From: Lentisphaera profundi
GTDB taxonomy: Bacteria; Verrucomicrobiota; Lentisphaeria; Lentisphaerales; Lentisphaeraceae
Direction: 5' to 3'
Assembly (NCBI RefSeq): GCF_028728065.1
Contig: NZ_CP117811.1
Span: forward strand, 558,001-622,000
Length of the DNA: 64,000 nt
Position numbers and translations under genes: made by a program. Shown piece after piece: positions 17,817-27,912 of the stretch (positions are counted from its first letter, which is position 1; each line of letters opens with the position of its first letter). Below the pieces are notes generated by a model that made no database searches, was not told where the DNA came from, and was given only the letters and a program-made list of their open reading frames with translations.

Positions 17817-19199
17817 ATGAAGTATTTAGGCAACTTTTTTTGTATGAATTTGGCAAGAGATCTAGTGGCCAAGTTCACTGAACTTATGCCTGAAACAGAG
17901 TTTATTGCTCAGGGAAATGATGAGCCTAGTGACTATCATAAGAATTTACTTGATTTAAAGAATGGCCTTGTGGACTTTCTGGTGTGGCCCAAAGAAGATT
18001 TTCCTGGTTCGGTAGAAGCTGAGTACGATTACTTTACCCACGAGAAGGCAAGTATTGTTTTTTTGAAAACCAATAAGCAGCTGAGGCATTTGCGCCAAGC
18101 CTTTGCTTATCCAGTGAGTTTTGTAGGTGCAGGACCTGGTGAGCCCGAATGGATAACTGTCGAAGGCTTGAATTACCTAAAAAATTGTGATGTTTGTTTT
18201 TATGATGCCTTAGTGAACCCACAGATCCTCAATAATATTTCTCCCACGGCAGAAAAAAAATATGTCGGTAAACGCGGTGATTCAGCTTCTTTTGATCAAA
18301 GTGAACTCAATGAACTTATCTTTAAAGCAGTTCGCGATGGTCGCAAAGTCTTGCGCTTGAAAGGTGGCGATGCGGGTATTTTGGGTCGTATTCAAGATGA
18401 AGTTGATCTTTTACAAGAGCATGAATTATCATGGTCAATTAGCCCCGGCATCACTGCGGCCCAGGCTTTAGCACCTTGTACGGGAACGTACCTCACTTCT
18501 CGCGGGGTGAGCGATCGTGTGATTTTGACGACGGCAAGGCAGGCAGGCGGTGGCCTCAACCAACTTATGCACTTTGATCGTGCCACTTTGGTTATTTATA
18601 TGGGGATCCTTTCAATCAAGAAGATTTGTTCTCAGCTCTTAGAGGCGGGTTACCCCAAAGATTTACCAGCAATGCTGGCGATGAATTTGGGGAGAAGTGA
18701 TTGCCAAGAGTTGCGCGGCAAGTTGAGTAATATTGCGGAATTAGCAGAACAGAATAATTTACGCCCTCCCGGTTTAGTGGTTTTTGGCGATACTGCAGGA
18801 GTTAAAAGTTTTCCTTCTTATTCACCTTTACTTGGTAGGAGGGTTTTAGTTGTCGGCGGAAAGAATTCTCAGTGGCAAAAGGAAGAGAGTTTCTTACGTT
18901 ACTGTGGAGCAAAACCAATTTATATTGAAAAAGTAGAAGACTATAATAAGCAAGATTTGAAATTCCCCGAGTATGATGATGTTATTTTCTTGGATGCACG
19001 AGCGGTCTATGATTTTCAAGGGCTCTTTCCAAAGTATCAGTCTGAAGTCAACTACGTTTGTCTGAAGGAGGATATTTCAGTGAGCTTCGAATGTCTTTAC
19101 GAACAAAAAGCAGAGCTTGTTGGCTCTAACTTATTAGCGTCTGAATCATTACGTCAATGTATATCCCGGGATTATTTAGGTGCTCTTTTTACTCAGTGA
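17817..19199 (+). CDS. Uroporphyrinogen-III C-methyltransferase with HemC-like and truncated HemD-like flanks
   Basis: A 460-residue protein whose core (about 97-340) is a SUMT/CobA methyltransferase: VGAGPGEPEWITVEGL, LRLKGGDAGILGR (family norm GGDPFIFGR), the proline-rich SPGITAAQA and TSRGVSDRV. SUMT makes precorrin-2 for siroheme or cobalamin. Residues 1-90 look like a shrunken porphobilinogen deaminase lobe (ARDLVAKFTELMPETEF, VDFLVWPKEDFP against family ADIAVHSMKDVP). Residues 345-460 open like uroporphyrinogen-III synthase (PLLGRRVLVVGGKN) but only half its usual length. Neither flank keeps enough for catalysis. The core call is firm; the flank homologies are my inference. Its 3' end overlaps aat by 20 bases. 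Confidence 0.87.
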   Translation: MKYLGNFFCMNLARDLVAKFTELMPETEFIAQGNDEPSDYHKNLLDLKNGLVDFLVWPKEDFPGSVEAEYDYFTHEKASIVFLKTNKQLRHLRQAFAYPVSFVGAGPGEPEWITVEGLNYLKNCDVCFYDALVNPQILNNISPTAEKKYVGKRGDSASFDQSELNELIFKAVRDGRKVLRLKGGDAGILGRIQDEVDLLQEHELSWSISPGITAAQALAPCTGTYLTSRGVSDRVILTTARQAGGGLNQLMHFDRATLVIYMGILSIKKICSQLLEAGYPKDLPAMLAMNLGRSDCQELRGKLSNIAELAEQNNLRPPGLVVFGDTAGVKSFPSYSPLLGRRVLVVGGKNSQWQKEESFLRYCGAKPIYIEKVEDYNKQDLKFPEYDDVIFLDARAVYDFQGLFPKYQSEVNYVCLKEDISVSFECLYEQKAELVGSNLLASESLRQCISRDYLGALFTQ

Positions 19200-19863
19200 C
19201 GAACTGAGTTTTCCTCCAGTTGATTACGCCGATGAAAATGGTTTATTAGCTGTAGGAGGAGACTTAAGTTGCGAGCGTTTATTACTGGCTTATAAGTCGG
19301 GGATTTTTCCTTGGCACGATGAACCGCCCATGTGGTATAGCCCAGATCCACGCATGATCTTGGATTTGGAGAACTATAAACCCTCGAAGTCATTGTTAAG
19401 GCGCATCAAGCGCGGAGAGTTTGAGTTGAAATATGATAAGGCTTTTGCTGCCGTTATTCGTTCTTGTTCCATGCTTCGTGATGATACTTGGATCTCGGAA
19501 GAATTTATCGACTCGTATAGCAAGCTACATGAAATGGGAGTGGCTCATAGTATAGAGGCCTACAAAGATGGAGAATTAGTAGGGGGCTTATATGGCTTAG
19601 CTATTGGTGATGCTTTTTTTGGTGAATCAATGTTTCATACATCCACAGATGCCTCCAAAGTAACCTTTCATTATTTGGTTCGACAAGTTCAGCAATGGGG
19701 TTTTACTTTGTTGGATTGCCAAATCAATAACGATCACCTACTAAGTTTAGGCGGGGTAGATATTGATCGAGATGAGTACATAGAAATGCTCAGGCTAGCA
19801 TTGCTTAAATCCAGAAAAAACGAATCCTGGGCAAAATATTCTCCCCAGGATGTTTTTGTATAA
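19180..19863 (+). CDS. aat: Leucyl/phenylalanyl-tRNA--protein transferase
   Basis: A 227-residue enzyme that adds Leu or Phe from tRNA to N-terminal Arg/Lys of proteins, marking them for ClpAP (the N-end rule). The family signature is complete: FPPVDYADENGLLAVGGDL, GIFPWHDEPPMWYSPDPR, and later GGLYGLAIGDAFFGESMFH and DCQINNDHL. The frame starts with GTG 19180 inside the upstream gene, giving a normal N-terminus (MLFLLSDELSFPP), so the GTG is credible. It is coupled to the methyltransferase gene. Confidence 0.94.
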   Translation: MLFLLSDELSFPPVDYADENGLLAVGGDLSCERLLLAYKSGIFPWHDEPPMWYSPDPRMILDLENYKPSKSLLRRIKRGEFELKYDKAFAAVIRSCSMLRDDTWISEEFIDSYSKLHEMGVAHSIEAYKDGELVGGLYGLAIGDAFFGESMFHTSTDASKVTFHYLVRQVQQWGFTLLDCQINNDHLLSLGGVDIDRDEYIEMLRLALLKSRKNESWAKYSPQDVFV

Positions 19864-19915
19864 GCTATTAGAAAAAAAACTAAGCGTCAAAGGTTCCTGA
19901 TTCTTAGTCTCACCT

Positions 19916-19941
19916 AAACAAAAGCAAACTATGGAGTTTGC
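19916..19941 (-). terminator. Probable terminator of the sucA-sucB-lpd operon
   Basis: A perfect 7-bp stem with a 4-base loop (GCAAACT / AGTTTGC at 19924-19941) is followed on the minus strand by TTTTGTTT. It lies downstream of lpd. A second short hairpin (GCCTAG-TGTG-CTAGGC, 19975-19990) lies between it and lpd. Confidence 0.6.
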
Positions 19942-20009
19942 CCTTGAGAGCCTATAAAGTGTGTTCTTAAATCAGCCTAGTGTGCTAGGCCAATTTGTGT
20001 AGTCTTAAC

Positions 20010-21413
20010 TTAGATGTGAATCGGACGGTTACCAGTAGCCATTAACGCGGCTTCCTTTAAACATTCAGTATAAGTTGGGTGAGCGTGACATACGCGCGCT
20101 ACATCTTCTGCAGAGGCTTTGTATTCCATTGCGAGTACAGCTTCGGCAATGAGGTCAGCGCAACGTGGGCCAATCATGTGAACGCCTAAGATGCGATCCG
20201 TTTCAGAATCAGCAAGAACTTTAACAAAACCTTCAGATTCTTCAGAGGCACGAGCACGACCAGAAGCACGGAAAGGAAATTTTCCCGTTTTGAATTTGAC
20301 GCCAGCTTCTTTGAGTTGCTCTTCAGTTTTACCGACGCTTGCAACTTCAGGCCAAGTGTAAACAACACCAGGGATCAAGTTGTGATCCAATTGAGGTTTT
20401 TCACCATTCATAAATTCAACAGCACAAACGCCTTCTTCTTCAGCTTTGTGAGCGAGCATGGCGCCACCAATAACATCGCCAATTGCGAAGATATGTGGAG
20501 CAGAAGTTTGACCATATTTGTTGACAGTGATAAAACCACGGTCGCCGAGTTCTACACCAGCAGCATCAAGGTTGAGGCCATTGGTGAAAGGTTTACGGCC
20601 GACGCAAACGAGAGCGTAATCACCAGTAAAGGAAAGTTCTTGGCCTTTTTTGTTTTCAGCAGTGACGGTAACTTTGTCGCCTTCAACAGTGGCGCCAGTT
20701 ACTTTTGTCGATAGCTGGAATTTGATGCCAAGTTTCTTGAGTGAACGCTGAAGTGTTTTACCAAGCTCTTTATCCATAGGAGGAACAATGCGATCCATGA
20801 ATTCAATCACGGTAACATTTGTACCTAAACGAGCATAAACACTGCCGAGCTCAAGACCGATAACACCGCCACCAATGAGCACGAGATCTTTGGGGATTTC
20901 TTCTAAACAAAGTGCCTCAGTAGAAGTGATGATACGTTTTTTGTCACAGGGCATGAAAGGGAGATCAACAGGCTTGGAACCAGTAGCGAGAATAAATTTG
21001 TCAGCGTGGTACTGAGTTTCGCTACCATCTTGTGCCGTAACTTTAACTGTGTTAGCATCGACAAATGAACCTAAGCCTTCAAGGCGAGTCACATTGTTTT
21101 TGCTGAAGAGATAATTGATACCTTCCGTTGTATTGGAAACTACATCAGTTTTTCTTTTAATCATCTGAGTGAAATCAACTTTTAAGTCGCCGGTTTGAAT
21201 GCCATGAATAGCAAACTTCTCTTTGGCTTGATGATAGTGTTCAGATGAATCAAGAAGAGCCTTGGAAGGGATACAGCCTACGTTTAAGCATGTGCCACCG
21301 AGTGTTGAGTATTTTTCAACACAAGCGACTTTCATGCCCATTTGAGCGCCACGAATAGCTGCTACGTAACCACCAGGGCCACCACCAATGATGATTAGAT
21401 CAAATTTTTCCAT
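20010..21413 (-). CDS. lpdA: Dihydrolipoamide dehydrogenase (E3)
   Basis: A 467-residue flavoprotein disulfide reductase that reoxidises lipoyl groups of 2-oxoacid dehydrogenase complexes. FAD-binding GGGPGGYVAAIRGAQ at residue 10, the redox-active pair in GGTCLNVGCIPSK near 40, NAD-binding IGGGVIGLELGSV near 180, and the C-terminal HAHPTYTE carrying the catalytic His are all present. It is the third gene of the 2-oxoglutarate dehydrogenase operon, 11 bp behind sucB. Confidence 0.96.
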   Translation of the reverse strand: MEKFDLIIIGGGPGGYVAAIRGAQMGMKVACVEKYSTLGGTCLNVGCIPSKALLDSSEHYHQAKEKFAIHGIQTGDLKVDFTQMIKRKTDVVSNTTEGINYLFSKNNVTRLEGLGSFVDANTVKVTAQDGSETQYHADKFILATGSKPVDLPFMPCDKKRIITSTEALCLEEIPKDLVLIGGGVIGLELGSVYARLGTNVTVIEFMDRIVPPMDKELGKTLQRSLKKLGIKFQLSTKVTGATVEGDKVTVTAENKKGQELSFTGDYALVCVGRKPFTNGLNLDAAGVELGDRGFITVNKYGQTSAPHIFAIGDVIGGAMLAHKAEEEGVCAVEFMNGEKPQLDHNLIPGVVYTWPEVASVGKTEEQLKEAGVKFKTGKFPFRASGRARASEESEGFVKVLADSETDRILGVHMIGPRCADLIAEAVLAMEYKASAEDVARVCHAHPTYTECLKEAALMATGNRPIHI

Positions 21414-21424
21414 GAGTCAATTTC

Positions 21425-22672
21425 CTAGAGTTCGAGTAGTATGCGAGTTGGATCTTCGAGAAGTGTTTTGATCTTCACGAGGAAACGTACAGCATCTGAA
21501 CCATCGATGATACGGTGATCATAGCTAACTGCAAGGTACATGATAGGGCGAATTTCGACTTTGCCATTGACTGCCATAGGACGTTGCACAATGTTGTGCA
21601 TTCCGAGGATAGCACTTTGTGGGCGGTTTAAGATAGGAGTCGAAAGCATTGAGCCGAAAGAGCCACCATTTGTGATAGTGAAAGTACCACCAGTCATTTC
21701 TTCTGGAGTCAGATCCATGTCGCGACCTTTGAGCGCGAGTTCACGGATTTTCTTTTCAATGCCACTAAAATTAAGTTCGTCACAATCTCTGATAACAGGA
21801 ACGACGAGTCCTTTTGGAGTCGATACTGCAATACCCATATCTACGTAATCGTGGTAAAGGATTGTACTGCCATCAACCTGTGCGTTCATGATAGGGAATT
21901 CTTTTAAAGCAATCGCAGTGGCTTTTGTGAAGAAAGACATGAAGCCAAGACCAATTTCGTTCTTCTCTTTGAATTCGTCTTTGTGCTGTTTACGCAAGTC
22001 CATAATCGCGGACATATCAACTTCATTAAAAGTCGAAAGGATTGCAGCTTCTTGTTGCGCATCAACAAGGCGTTGAGCAATAGTACGACGCAAGCGAGAC
22101 ATTTTTTCTGTGCGAGTTCCACGAGCGCTAGTATTGGCTACAGGAGCCGGGCTAGGAGCAGCGGCAACTGGGGCAGGAGTGGCCACTTTCTTAGCGACAT
22201 CTTGAACGTTGGGGATAGAGCTTGGGATATTTAATACTTTCTCACGTTGAGCCAAGTGCTGAATGACATCTTCTTTAGTAATGCGACCATCTTTTCCTGT
22301 AGCGGGAATGTCTTGAGCACTAATGCTGTTTTCAGCAATGAGCTTGCGGGCTGCAGGAGAAGCCATCTCTGCGTTGGAAGCGTCGTCAGTTTCTTCTTCG
22401 ACTTCTTCGTCAGCAGCACTGCTAGCAGGTGAAGCGGCGCTTTCTTCGAGAATGGCAATGACATCACCGACATTCACAGTTTCGTCTTCTGCTACTTTAA
22501 TATGAAGAATACCAGCAGCGGGTGCCGTGATCGTTAATGAAGCTTTATCTGTTTCGAGTTCAACCATGGGTTCATCGAGTTCGAGGAATTCACCATCTTC
22601 TTTAAACCAACGGGCGACATCGGCTTCAGTGACTGATTCACCAGCGGCGGGAACAACTATTTCAATATTCAT
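21425..22672 (-). CDS. sucB: Dihydrolipoyllysine-residue succinyltransferase (E2 of 2-oxoglutarate dehydrogenase)
   Basis: A 415-residue E2 component. The lipoyl domain (1-80) has the modified lysine in ELETDKASL near residue 43. The peripheral-subunit-binding domain is seen in [15 protein letters not shown] near 110, and the acyltransferase domain (about 185-415) ends with the catalytic motif [16 protein letters not shown]. Assignment to succinyl rather than acetyl transfer rests on the neighbouring sucA. The spacer to sucA is 15 bp. Confidence 0.95.
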   Translation of the reverse strand: MNIEIVVPAAGESVTEADVARWFKEDGEFLELDEPMVELETDKASLTITAPAAGILHIKVAEDETVNVGDVIAILEESAASPASSAADEEVEEETDDASNAEMASPAARKLIAENSISAQDIPATGKDGRITKEDVIQHLAQREKVLNIPSSIPNVQDVAKKVATPAPVAAAPSPAPVANTSARGTRTEKMSRLRRTIAQRLVDAQQEAAILSTFNEVDMSAIMDLRKQHKDEFKEKNEIGLGFMSFFTKATAIALKEFPIMNAQVDGSTILYHDYVDMGIAVSTPKGLVVPVIRDCDELNFSGIEKKIRELALKGRDMDLTPEEMTGGTFTITNGGSFGSMLSTPILNRPQSAILGMHNIVQRPMAVNGKVEIRPIMYLAVSYDHRIIDGSDAVRFLVKIKTLLEDPTRILLEL

Positions 22673-22687
22673 TTCAAAAATCCTTGA

Positions 22688-25429
22688 TTATTTTGTGCTG
22701 CTGAGGCCTTTGAAAGCCCCCTTGATAACTTTGTCCTGGAAGGCAAGTTCGCGCTTCATGAGGCCGTTTGCAGGACTCGCACTCTTCTTGCGGGAGATGA
22801 ATTTTATGTCGTGGCGTAAGTGATCCAAACGCGCTCTCATGAAATACCAACCACCCATGTTTTGCGGCTCTTCTTGAACCCAGTACCAATCTTTGCAATG
22901 ACCATACTTCTTGTGAAGGGCAAGGTCCTGCTCTTTAGGCGTGGGGTAGAATTGCTCGATACGAACGATGGCAACATTATCGTGGCCTTGTTCTTCTTTT
23001 TCAGCTAAGAGCTCATAGTAAAGTTTACCTGAGCAAAGAACGAGACGTTCGATATCTTTGGCATTAGTGACAGCGGCATCATCAATCGTTTCTTGGAATT
23101 CACCTTTAGTTAAGTCACTCACTGGTGAGATAACTTTCGGGTGACGCAATAAACTCTTGGGAGTCATGACGATGAGTGGGATTCTATAAGTGGCTTTAAG
23201 CTGACGTCTCAAGAGGTGGAAAAGGTTGGCAGGAGTTGTTGGGTTAGCAACAATCATGTTGTTTTCAGCTGCAAGAGAAAGGAAGCGCTCTAAGCGAGCA
23301 CTAGAGTGCTCTGGACCTTGGCCTTCATAGCCATGTGGTAGCATACAAACGATGGCGTTCATGCGCTGCCATTTTGATTCAGCCGAGGAAATGAACTGAT
23401 CGAAGATAACTTGTGCACCATTGGCGAAATCACCAAATTGAGCTTCCCAAATAGTTAAAGAACTTGGAAGTGTGTGGGCATAGCCATATTCAAAGCCTAA
23501 AACACCGTACTCAGAGAGATGTGAATTATAGGCTTTGTATTTAGCTTGATCTTTATCGATGGAGTTGAGTGGAACGTATTCCATTTCATCTTTTTCATCG
23601 ATCAAGTAAGAGTGGCGGTGAGAGAAAGTTCCGCGACGTGAGTCTTGTCCCGAGATTCTTACTGGGTGACCTTCGAGAAGCAAAGAACCAAAAGCAAGGT
23701 GTTCTGCAATTCCCCAATCCACATTGTAGCTATCAAAATAGAGATGGCGACGTTGGTCAATAATTTTACGTAGTTTACGTAGGATATTGAAACCCTCTGG
23801 GATGTCGGTGATACCCTTGGCGATTTTGTTGAGGGTAGCCTTCTTAATACCAGTTTTTGGTGACTTCTCAAAATCAGCTTGAGTGGCTTTGCGAATACCG
23901 CTCCATTGCTTTTTAAGGAAGTTTACTTGAATAGTTTTATCTTGAAGTTCACGAGTGGTATCAAGTGCTTTCTGAAGCTGGTTATTGAAATTCTTAACAA
24001 TTCCCGAAGCTTCTTTTTCGATAATTTCACCACCATTAACTAACTGTTTGATATACATATCTAAAACAGATGGGTGCTTGCTGATGGCATTATAAAGAAG
24101 AGGCTGTGTGAAACGAGGCTCGTCACCTTCGTTGTGACCGTGACGACGGTAACCGAGAATATCGATGTAAACATCGCAACCGAACTCTTGGCGAAGTTGT
24201 ATCGCAGTTGTACAAGCATGCACTACTGCTTCGGGATCATCGGCATTAACGTGAAAAACCGGTGAGTTGAGTACTTTTGCAATGTCAGTACAATAGAGGC
24301 TTGAACGACTCTCGCGGTAATTCGCGGTGAAGCCTACTTGATTGTTGAGTACAACATGGACGGTTCCGCCTGTCGAGTAGCCATCGAGATTTGCCATATT
24401 ACAAATTTCGTAGATGATACCTTGTCCTGAGACTGCAGCGTCACCGTGAACGAGAATAGGAACAATTTTCTTAGGATCATTTTCGTACAGTTCTTCAATT
24501 TTGGCGCGTACGCGACCAAGAACAACAGGATTTACGGCTTCGAGGTGAGAAGGGTTAGCTGCAAGTGATAAATGAAGGGGATGACCATCGTCAGTAATAA
24601 CATCTGATGAATGACCCATGTGGTATTTCACATCGCCATCGCCACCGACTTCATCGGCAATGCCATGACCTTCAAATTCTTGGAAAAGTGCTTTGTACTC
24701 TTTTTCAAAGAGATTAGCTAAAACATTGAGACGGCCACGGTGAGCCATACCCATAACAAATTCTTGAACGCCTAAACGAGCACCTTCATTAAAGAGCTCA
24801 GTCATTGCGGGGATGAAAGCTTCTAAACCTTCTAAAGAGAATCGTTTTTGACCAACATATTTAACACCCAAAAATTTCTCGAAACCCACACCCTGAGTCA
24901 GTTTCCTGAGGATGCTCATTTTTTGTGTTTTAGTGAAATTTGGTTTATTGGCGTTTGATTCCATGCGCTCATGTAACCAACGGCGCATTTCTGAGCTTGG
25001 GTTATAGCGATATTCTACACCAATGGAAGCACAATAAGTATCTTCAAGATGAGAAACGATATCTTTGAGTTTGGCACGACCGAGGCGAATTTCGTGACCA
25101 ACATCAAATTCTTCTTCTAAGTCAGCTTCAGTGAGACCAAAATAATCTAGGGTCAAGTCAGCTTGGTGAAGACGTCTAGGACGTATCGGGTTGGTATTGG
25201 AAATAAAGTGGCCACGAGATCTGTAAGCATTGATCAATTTCATGATCTTAACTTCTTTGTCTACATAAGAGGTGGCTTCGAGGGTTTCTTGCTTGTCTAT
25301 ACCTAATTCATAACCTTGAAAAAATTGCTGCCAAGAAGCGTCGACTGATTGGGGATCAGTTTTGAACTTTTGAAGCATCATTTCAATATACGCCGGATTG
25401 GCGTTGTCCGTAACGTTAGAGCTGCTCAT
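22688..25429 (-). CDS. sucA: 2-oxoglutarate dehydrogenase E1
   Basis: A 913-residue thiamine-diphosphate enzyme of the citric-acid cycle that decarboxylates 2-oxoglutarate. The N-terminal E2-binding region (PAYIEMMLQKFKTDP, WQQFFQG), FVMGMAHRGRLNVL near residue 225, GDAAVSGQGI near 328 and HGHNEGDEPRFTQP near 432 are all typical, as is the C-terminal transketolase-like half (AFGSLLLEGHPVRISGQDSRRGTFSHRH). It heads the sucA-sucB-lpd operon. The 170-bp AT-rich gap to the divergent helicase gene should hold both promoters. Confidence 0.97.
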   Translation of the reverse strand: MSSSNVTDNANPAYIEMMLQKFKTDPQSVDASWQQFFQGYELGIDKQETLEATSYVDKEVKIMKLINAYRSRGHFISNTNPIRPRRLHQADLTLDYFGLTEADLEEEFDVGHEIRLGRAKLKDIVSHLEDTYCASIGVEYRYNPSSEMRRWLHERMESNANKPNFTKTQKMSILRKLTQGVGFEKFLGVKYVGQKRFSLEGLEAFIPAMTELFNEGARLGVQEFVMGMAHRGRLNVLANLFEKEYKALFQEFEGHGIADEVGGDGDVKYHMGHSSDVITDDGHPLHLSLAANPSHLEAVNPVVLGRVRAKIEELYENDPKKIVPILVHGDAAVSGQGIIYEICNMANLDGYSTGGTVHVVLNNQVGFTANYRESRSSLYCTDIAKVLNSPVFHVNADDPEAVVHACTTAIQLRQEFGCDVYIDILGYRRHGHNEGDEPRFTQPLLYNAISKHPSVLDMYIKQLVNGGEIIEKEASGIVKNFNNQLQKALDTTRELQDKTIQVNFLKKQWSGIRKATQADFEKSPKTGIKKATLNKIAKGITDIPEGFNILRKLRKIIDQRRHLYFDSYNVDWGIAEHLAFGSLLLEGHPVRISGQDSRRGTFSHRHSYLIDEKDEMEYVPLNSIDKDQAKYKAYNSHLSEYGVLGFEYGYAHTLPSSLTIWEAQFGDFANGAQVIFDQFISSAESKWQRMNAIVCMLPHGYEGQGPEHSSARLERFLSLAAENNMIVANPTTPANLFHLLRRQLKATYRIPLIVMTPKSLLRHPKVISPVSDLTKGEFQETIDDAAVTNAKDIERLVLCSGKLYYELLAEKEEQGHDNVAIVRIEQFYPTPKEQDLALHKKYGHCKDWYWVQEEPQNMGGWYFMRARLDHLRHDIKFISRKKSASPANGLMKRELAFQDKVIKGAFKGLSSTK

Positions 25430-25599
25430 GTGATTTAGTCTTTTTTGTTATATTTATGTGGTATTAATTTATAAACTTGCTTATAATGGAACATGTATTT
25501 AAGAAATCAAAGAGATGTCATAAATTCTCAATAAAAAATGTAAATGTTTTTAAGGTTTATAACGATATTGTAAAGACATTTCTCCACGAAGGCTAAAAA

Positions 25600-27057
25600 A
25601 TGAACAAAAATGTACAGTTTCAGGACTTGGGACTCAAGAAAAGTATCCTCAATGCTATTAATACAGCAGGGTATAAAAAACCAACTCCTATCCAAAACAA
25701 ATCTTTAGGGCACATTCTACAAGGGCAAGATGCTCTAGTACGTGCCAAAACGGGCACAGGTAAAACTGCTGCCTTCGCAATTCCATCCTTACAGCATTTA
25801 CGTCCGGATGTGAAACAACCTCAAGTATTGGTATTAACACCCAGTCGCGAACTCAGTAAACAGATCTCAAGTGAGTTCATTAAGTTAGGTAAAGGATTAG
25901 AAAATTTTCGGGTGGCAGAAGTCACTGGAGGAATCCAGCTACCAGCTTTGAAAAGTAATTTGCGAGGCGCGCAAGTTATCTCCGCCACACCGGGTCGTTT
26001 AATTGATATTAAACGAAAAGACTTATTCAATAGCACCGCGATCAAAATGCTTGTTATCGATGAAGCCGATCGCTTATTCGACATGGGCTTTAGAGAGGCG
26101 GTTACAGGCATCTTAAAAGACCTGCCTCCAGGAGTTCAGACGGTTTTATGTTCTGCGACTTTTACCGATGATATAAAAACCTTTGCCAAGACACTTTTAA
26201 GAAAACCTGTGGTGATCGAAGATAACTCTAGTATTGGTGATCAAGAAAAGCTCGAAGAATGGGCCGTTTCAGTTTATCCAGAGAATCACATTGCTTTAAC
26301 TGAAAAGCTTTTGAAGAAATATAAAAATGATCAAGTTATCATTTTCTGTAATCACAAAAACCGTGTTGATGATGTAGCAGAGAAACTTGACGATCTCGGT
26401 ATAGAAGTTCATCCCTTGCATTCAGGTATGGATAAAAAAGTTCGTAATAAGGCAATGGATTACTTTAGAAACAAAGAAGTCAGAGTCTTGGTGGCGACAG
26501 ATGTGGCATCACGTGGGATCGATATTCCCGGATTACCTTTGGTGATCAATTATGATTTGCCCTACGAGTATCCAGATTACGTTCACCGTGCAGGACGAAC
26601 CGCTCGTGCTGGCAATAGTGGCCTCGTCATTTCTTACTATAATGGCCGCAAAGAAAGCACTATAAAATCTTTTGAAGATCGTACAGGCAGGGAAATGATA
26701 CGAGTCAGCTTTAATCAGGTTATGGATGAAAAGCAAATCTCGAAAAGATCTCTTCCGAGTAGCACTAAAGCGACAGAAGAAAAAGTTCGCAAGAAAGCTA
26801 ATTTGCGTGATAGCTCACGCATTATTGTCTATGGTGGTAATAAAAACGGCTTGAACCCGGGCTTAATGAAGAAATTATTGGCGAAAAATTGTGGCTTAAA
26901 CGATACGGATATCGCTTACATTGAAGTGAATGCTAAGCATACTTTGATTGGGGTTTTACGTGAAAAGTCCAGTGTCGTGATAAATACACTGCAAAAAACT
27001 AAGATTTCTGGGCAAATTATGAAAGTTGAATTGCAAAAAACACAAAAGCGCCGGTAA
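25600..27057 (+). CDS. DEAD-box RNA helicase with DbpA-like C-terminal domain
   Basis: A 485-residue ATP-dependent RNA helicase. Motifs in order: Q-motif PTPIQNKSL, AKTGTGKTAAF, TPSRELSKQ, TPGRLID, DEAD (VIDEADRLFDMGF), SAT (CSATF), DVASRGIDIPG and HRAGRTARAG. The last 75 residues (RIIVYGGNKNGLNP onward) resemble the small RNA-binding domain of DbpA and CsdA, which binds structured RNA such as 23S rRNA helix 92. A ribosome-assembly role is likely but the exact orthology is uncertain. ATG 25600 follows GAAGGC. Confidence 0.93.
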   Translation: MNKNVQFQDLGLKKSILNAINTAGYKKPTPIQNKSLGHILQGQDALVRAKTGTGKTAAFAIPSLQHLRPDVKQPQVLVLTPSRELSKQISSEFIKLGKGLENFRVAEVTGGIQLPALKSNLRGAQVISATPGRLIDIKRKDLFNSTAIKMLVIDEADRLFDMGFREAVTGILKDLPPGVQTVLCSATFTDDIKTFAKTLLRKPVVIEDNSSIGDQEKLEEWAVSVYPENHIALTEKLLKKYKNDQVIIFCNHKNRVDDVAEKLDDLGIEVHPLHSGMDKKVRNKAMDYFRNKEVRVLVATDVASRGIDIPGLPLVINYDLPYEYPDYVHRAGRTARAGNSGLVISYYNGRKESTIKSFEDRTGREMIRVSFNQVMDEKQISKRSLPSSTKATEEKVRKKANLRDSSRIIVYGGNKNGLNPGLMKKLLAKNCGLNDTDIAYIEVNAKHTLIGVLREKSSVVINTLQKTKISGQIMKVELQKTQKRR

Positions 27058-27085
27058 GTTAATTTAATTATAAGCCTCGAGAATC

Positions 27086-27901
27086 ATGAAAGAAAAACTA
27101 ATTTATTATCCACTGTTACCTGATCCGGAAGAACTTGGTTCTGAGCGATCGGATTTTGTGAGACGTTGGATTGAAGAAGATCTCTTTGATGCGGGTCTGG
27201 TAACTGATGATGAATCCAAGGCAAATGCCTACTTAGTTGCCTCAGGTGATGGTGGGATGACTCGTGCCGCGCGCACAAAGTGCGATAGTGGCAAAGTTCT
27301 TTTTGGTTTGAATTGTGGTACTTTGGGTTTCTTGATGAATCAAATTGGACAGCCACAGGAAATCCCGATTTATAAGGAAGAACTGCATCTTGTTAGCGTC
27401 AACCTAATGAAAGGCCATTTTTATAGCTCATGCGGAGAAGAGACTTCTTATTTAGCTTTCAATGATGTTTTTTGTGGAGGCAATATTGCCGACTTTATTT
27501 CTTTTGAAATCACTGGGGAACTCAGCCATTTTCGTAATCGCACGGTGAAGGGCAATGGGGTTTTTGTCTCCACGCCCCAAGGAACCACTGGTTTCGCTCT
27601 CAATGCGCGTGGATCGTCAGCGGTTTTGCCCTTGGATACACGAACTTGGTATGTGGGAGGAGTTGCTACCGGCCCTTATCCTTCGAGTGTATGCTCTCCC
27701 CAAAAAATCACCATCAAGTGTCTTTCTAGGCGCAAAATTAACGGCTACGCCGATGGTTATGAACAAGAAGCTAAAGATATCGATCAAATTATGATTGAAC
27801 CAACCAATCACGAAGTGACTCTGGCTTTCCGCAATGGTGTTGATTTTGAAGCACGCCGTGGTGAATTAGCCGAAGCAGTTGAACGTGGGCTCACTCATTA
27901 A
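27086..27901 (+). CDS. NAD kinase family protein
   Basis: A 271-residue predicted ATP-NAD kinase that makes NADP. The glycine-rich nucleotide site, GGDGT in the family, reads VASGDGGMT near residue 52; GLNCGTLGFLMN, the Asn-Asp pair in FNDVFCGG and TPQGTTGFALNARGS are close to the consensus (NE/ND and TPTGSTAY). The altered first motif leaves some doubt about activity. It follows the helicase by 28 bp and precedes a Nudix gene by 11 bp, possibly one nucleotide-metabolism unit. Confidence 0.87.
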   Translation: MKEKLIYYPLLPDPEELGSERSDFVRRWIEEDLFDAGLVTDDESKANAYLVASGDGGMTRAARTKCDSGKVLFGLNCGTLGFLMNQIGQPQEIPIYKEELHLVSVNLMKGHFYSSCGEETSYLAFNDVFCGGNIADFISFEITGELSHFRNRTVKGNGVFVSTPQGTTGFALNARGSSAVLPLDTRTWYVGGVATGPYPSSVCSPQKITIKCLSRRKINGYADGYEQEAKDIDQIMIEPTNHEVTLAFRNGVDFEARRGELAEAVERGLTH

Positions 27902-27912
27902 GGAGTTTGGCA

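Noticed and set aside
22674-25429. Many 60-100 residue ORFs across sucA, sucB and lpd on both strands
   Set aside because: Shadows of long conserved genes; no independent support.
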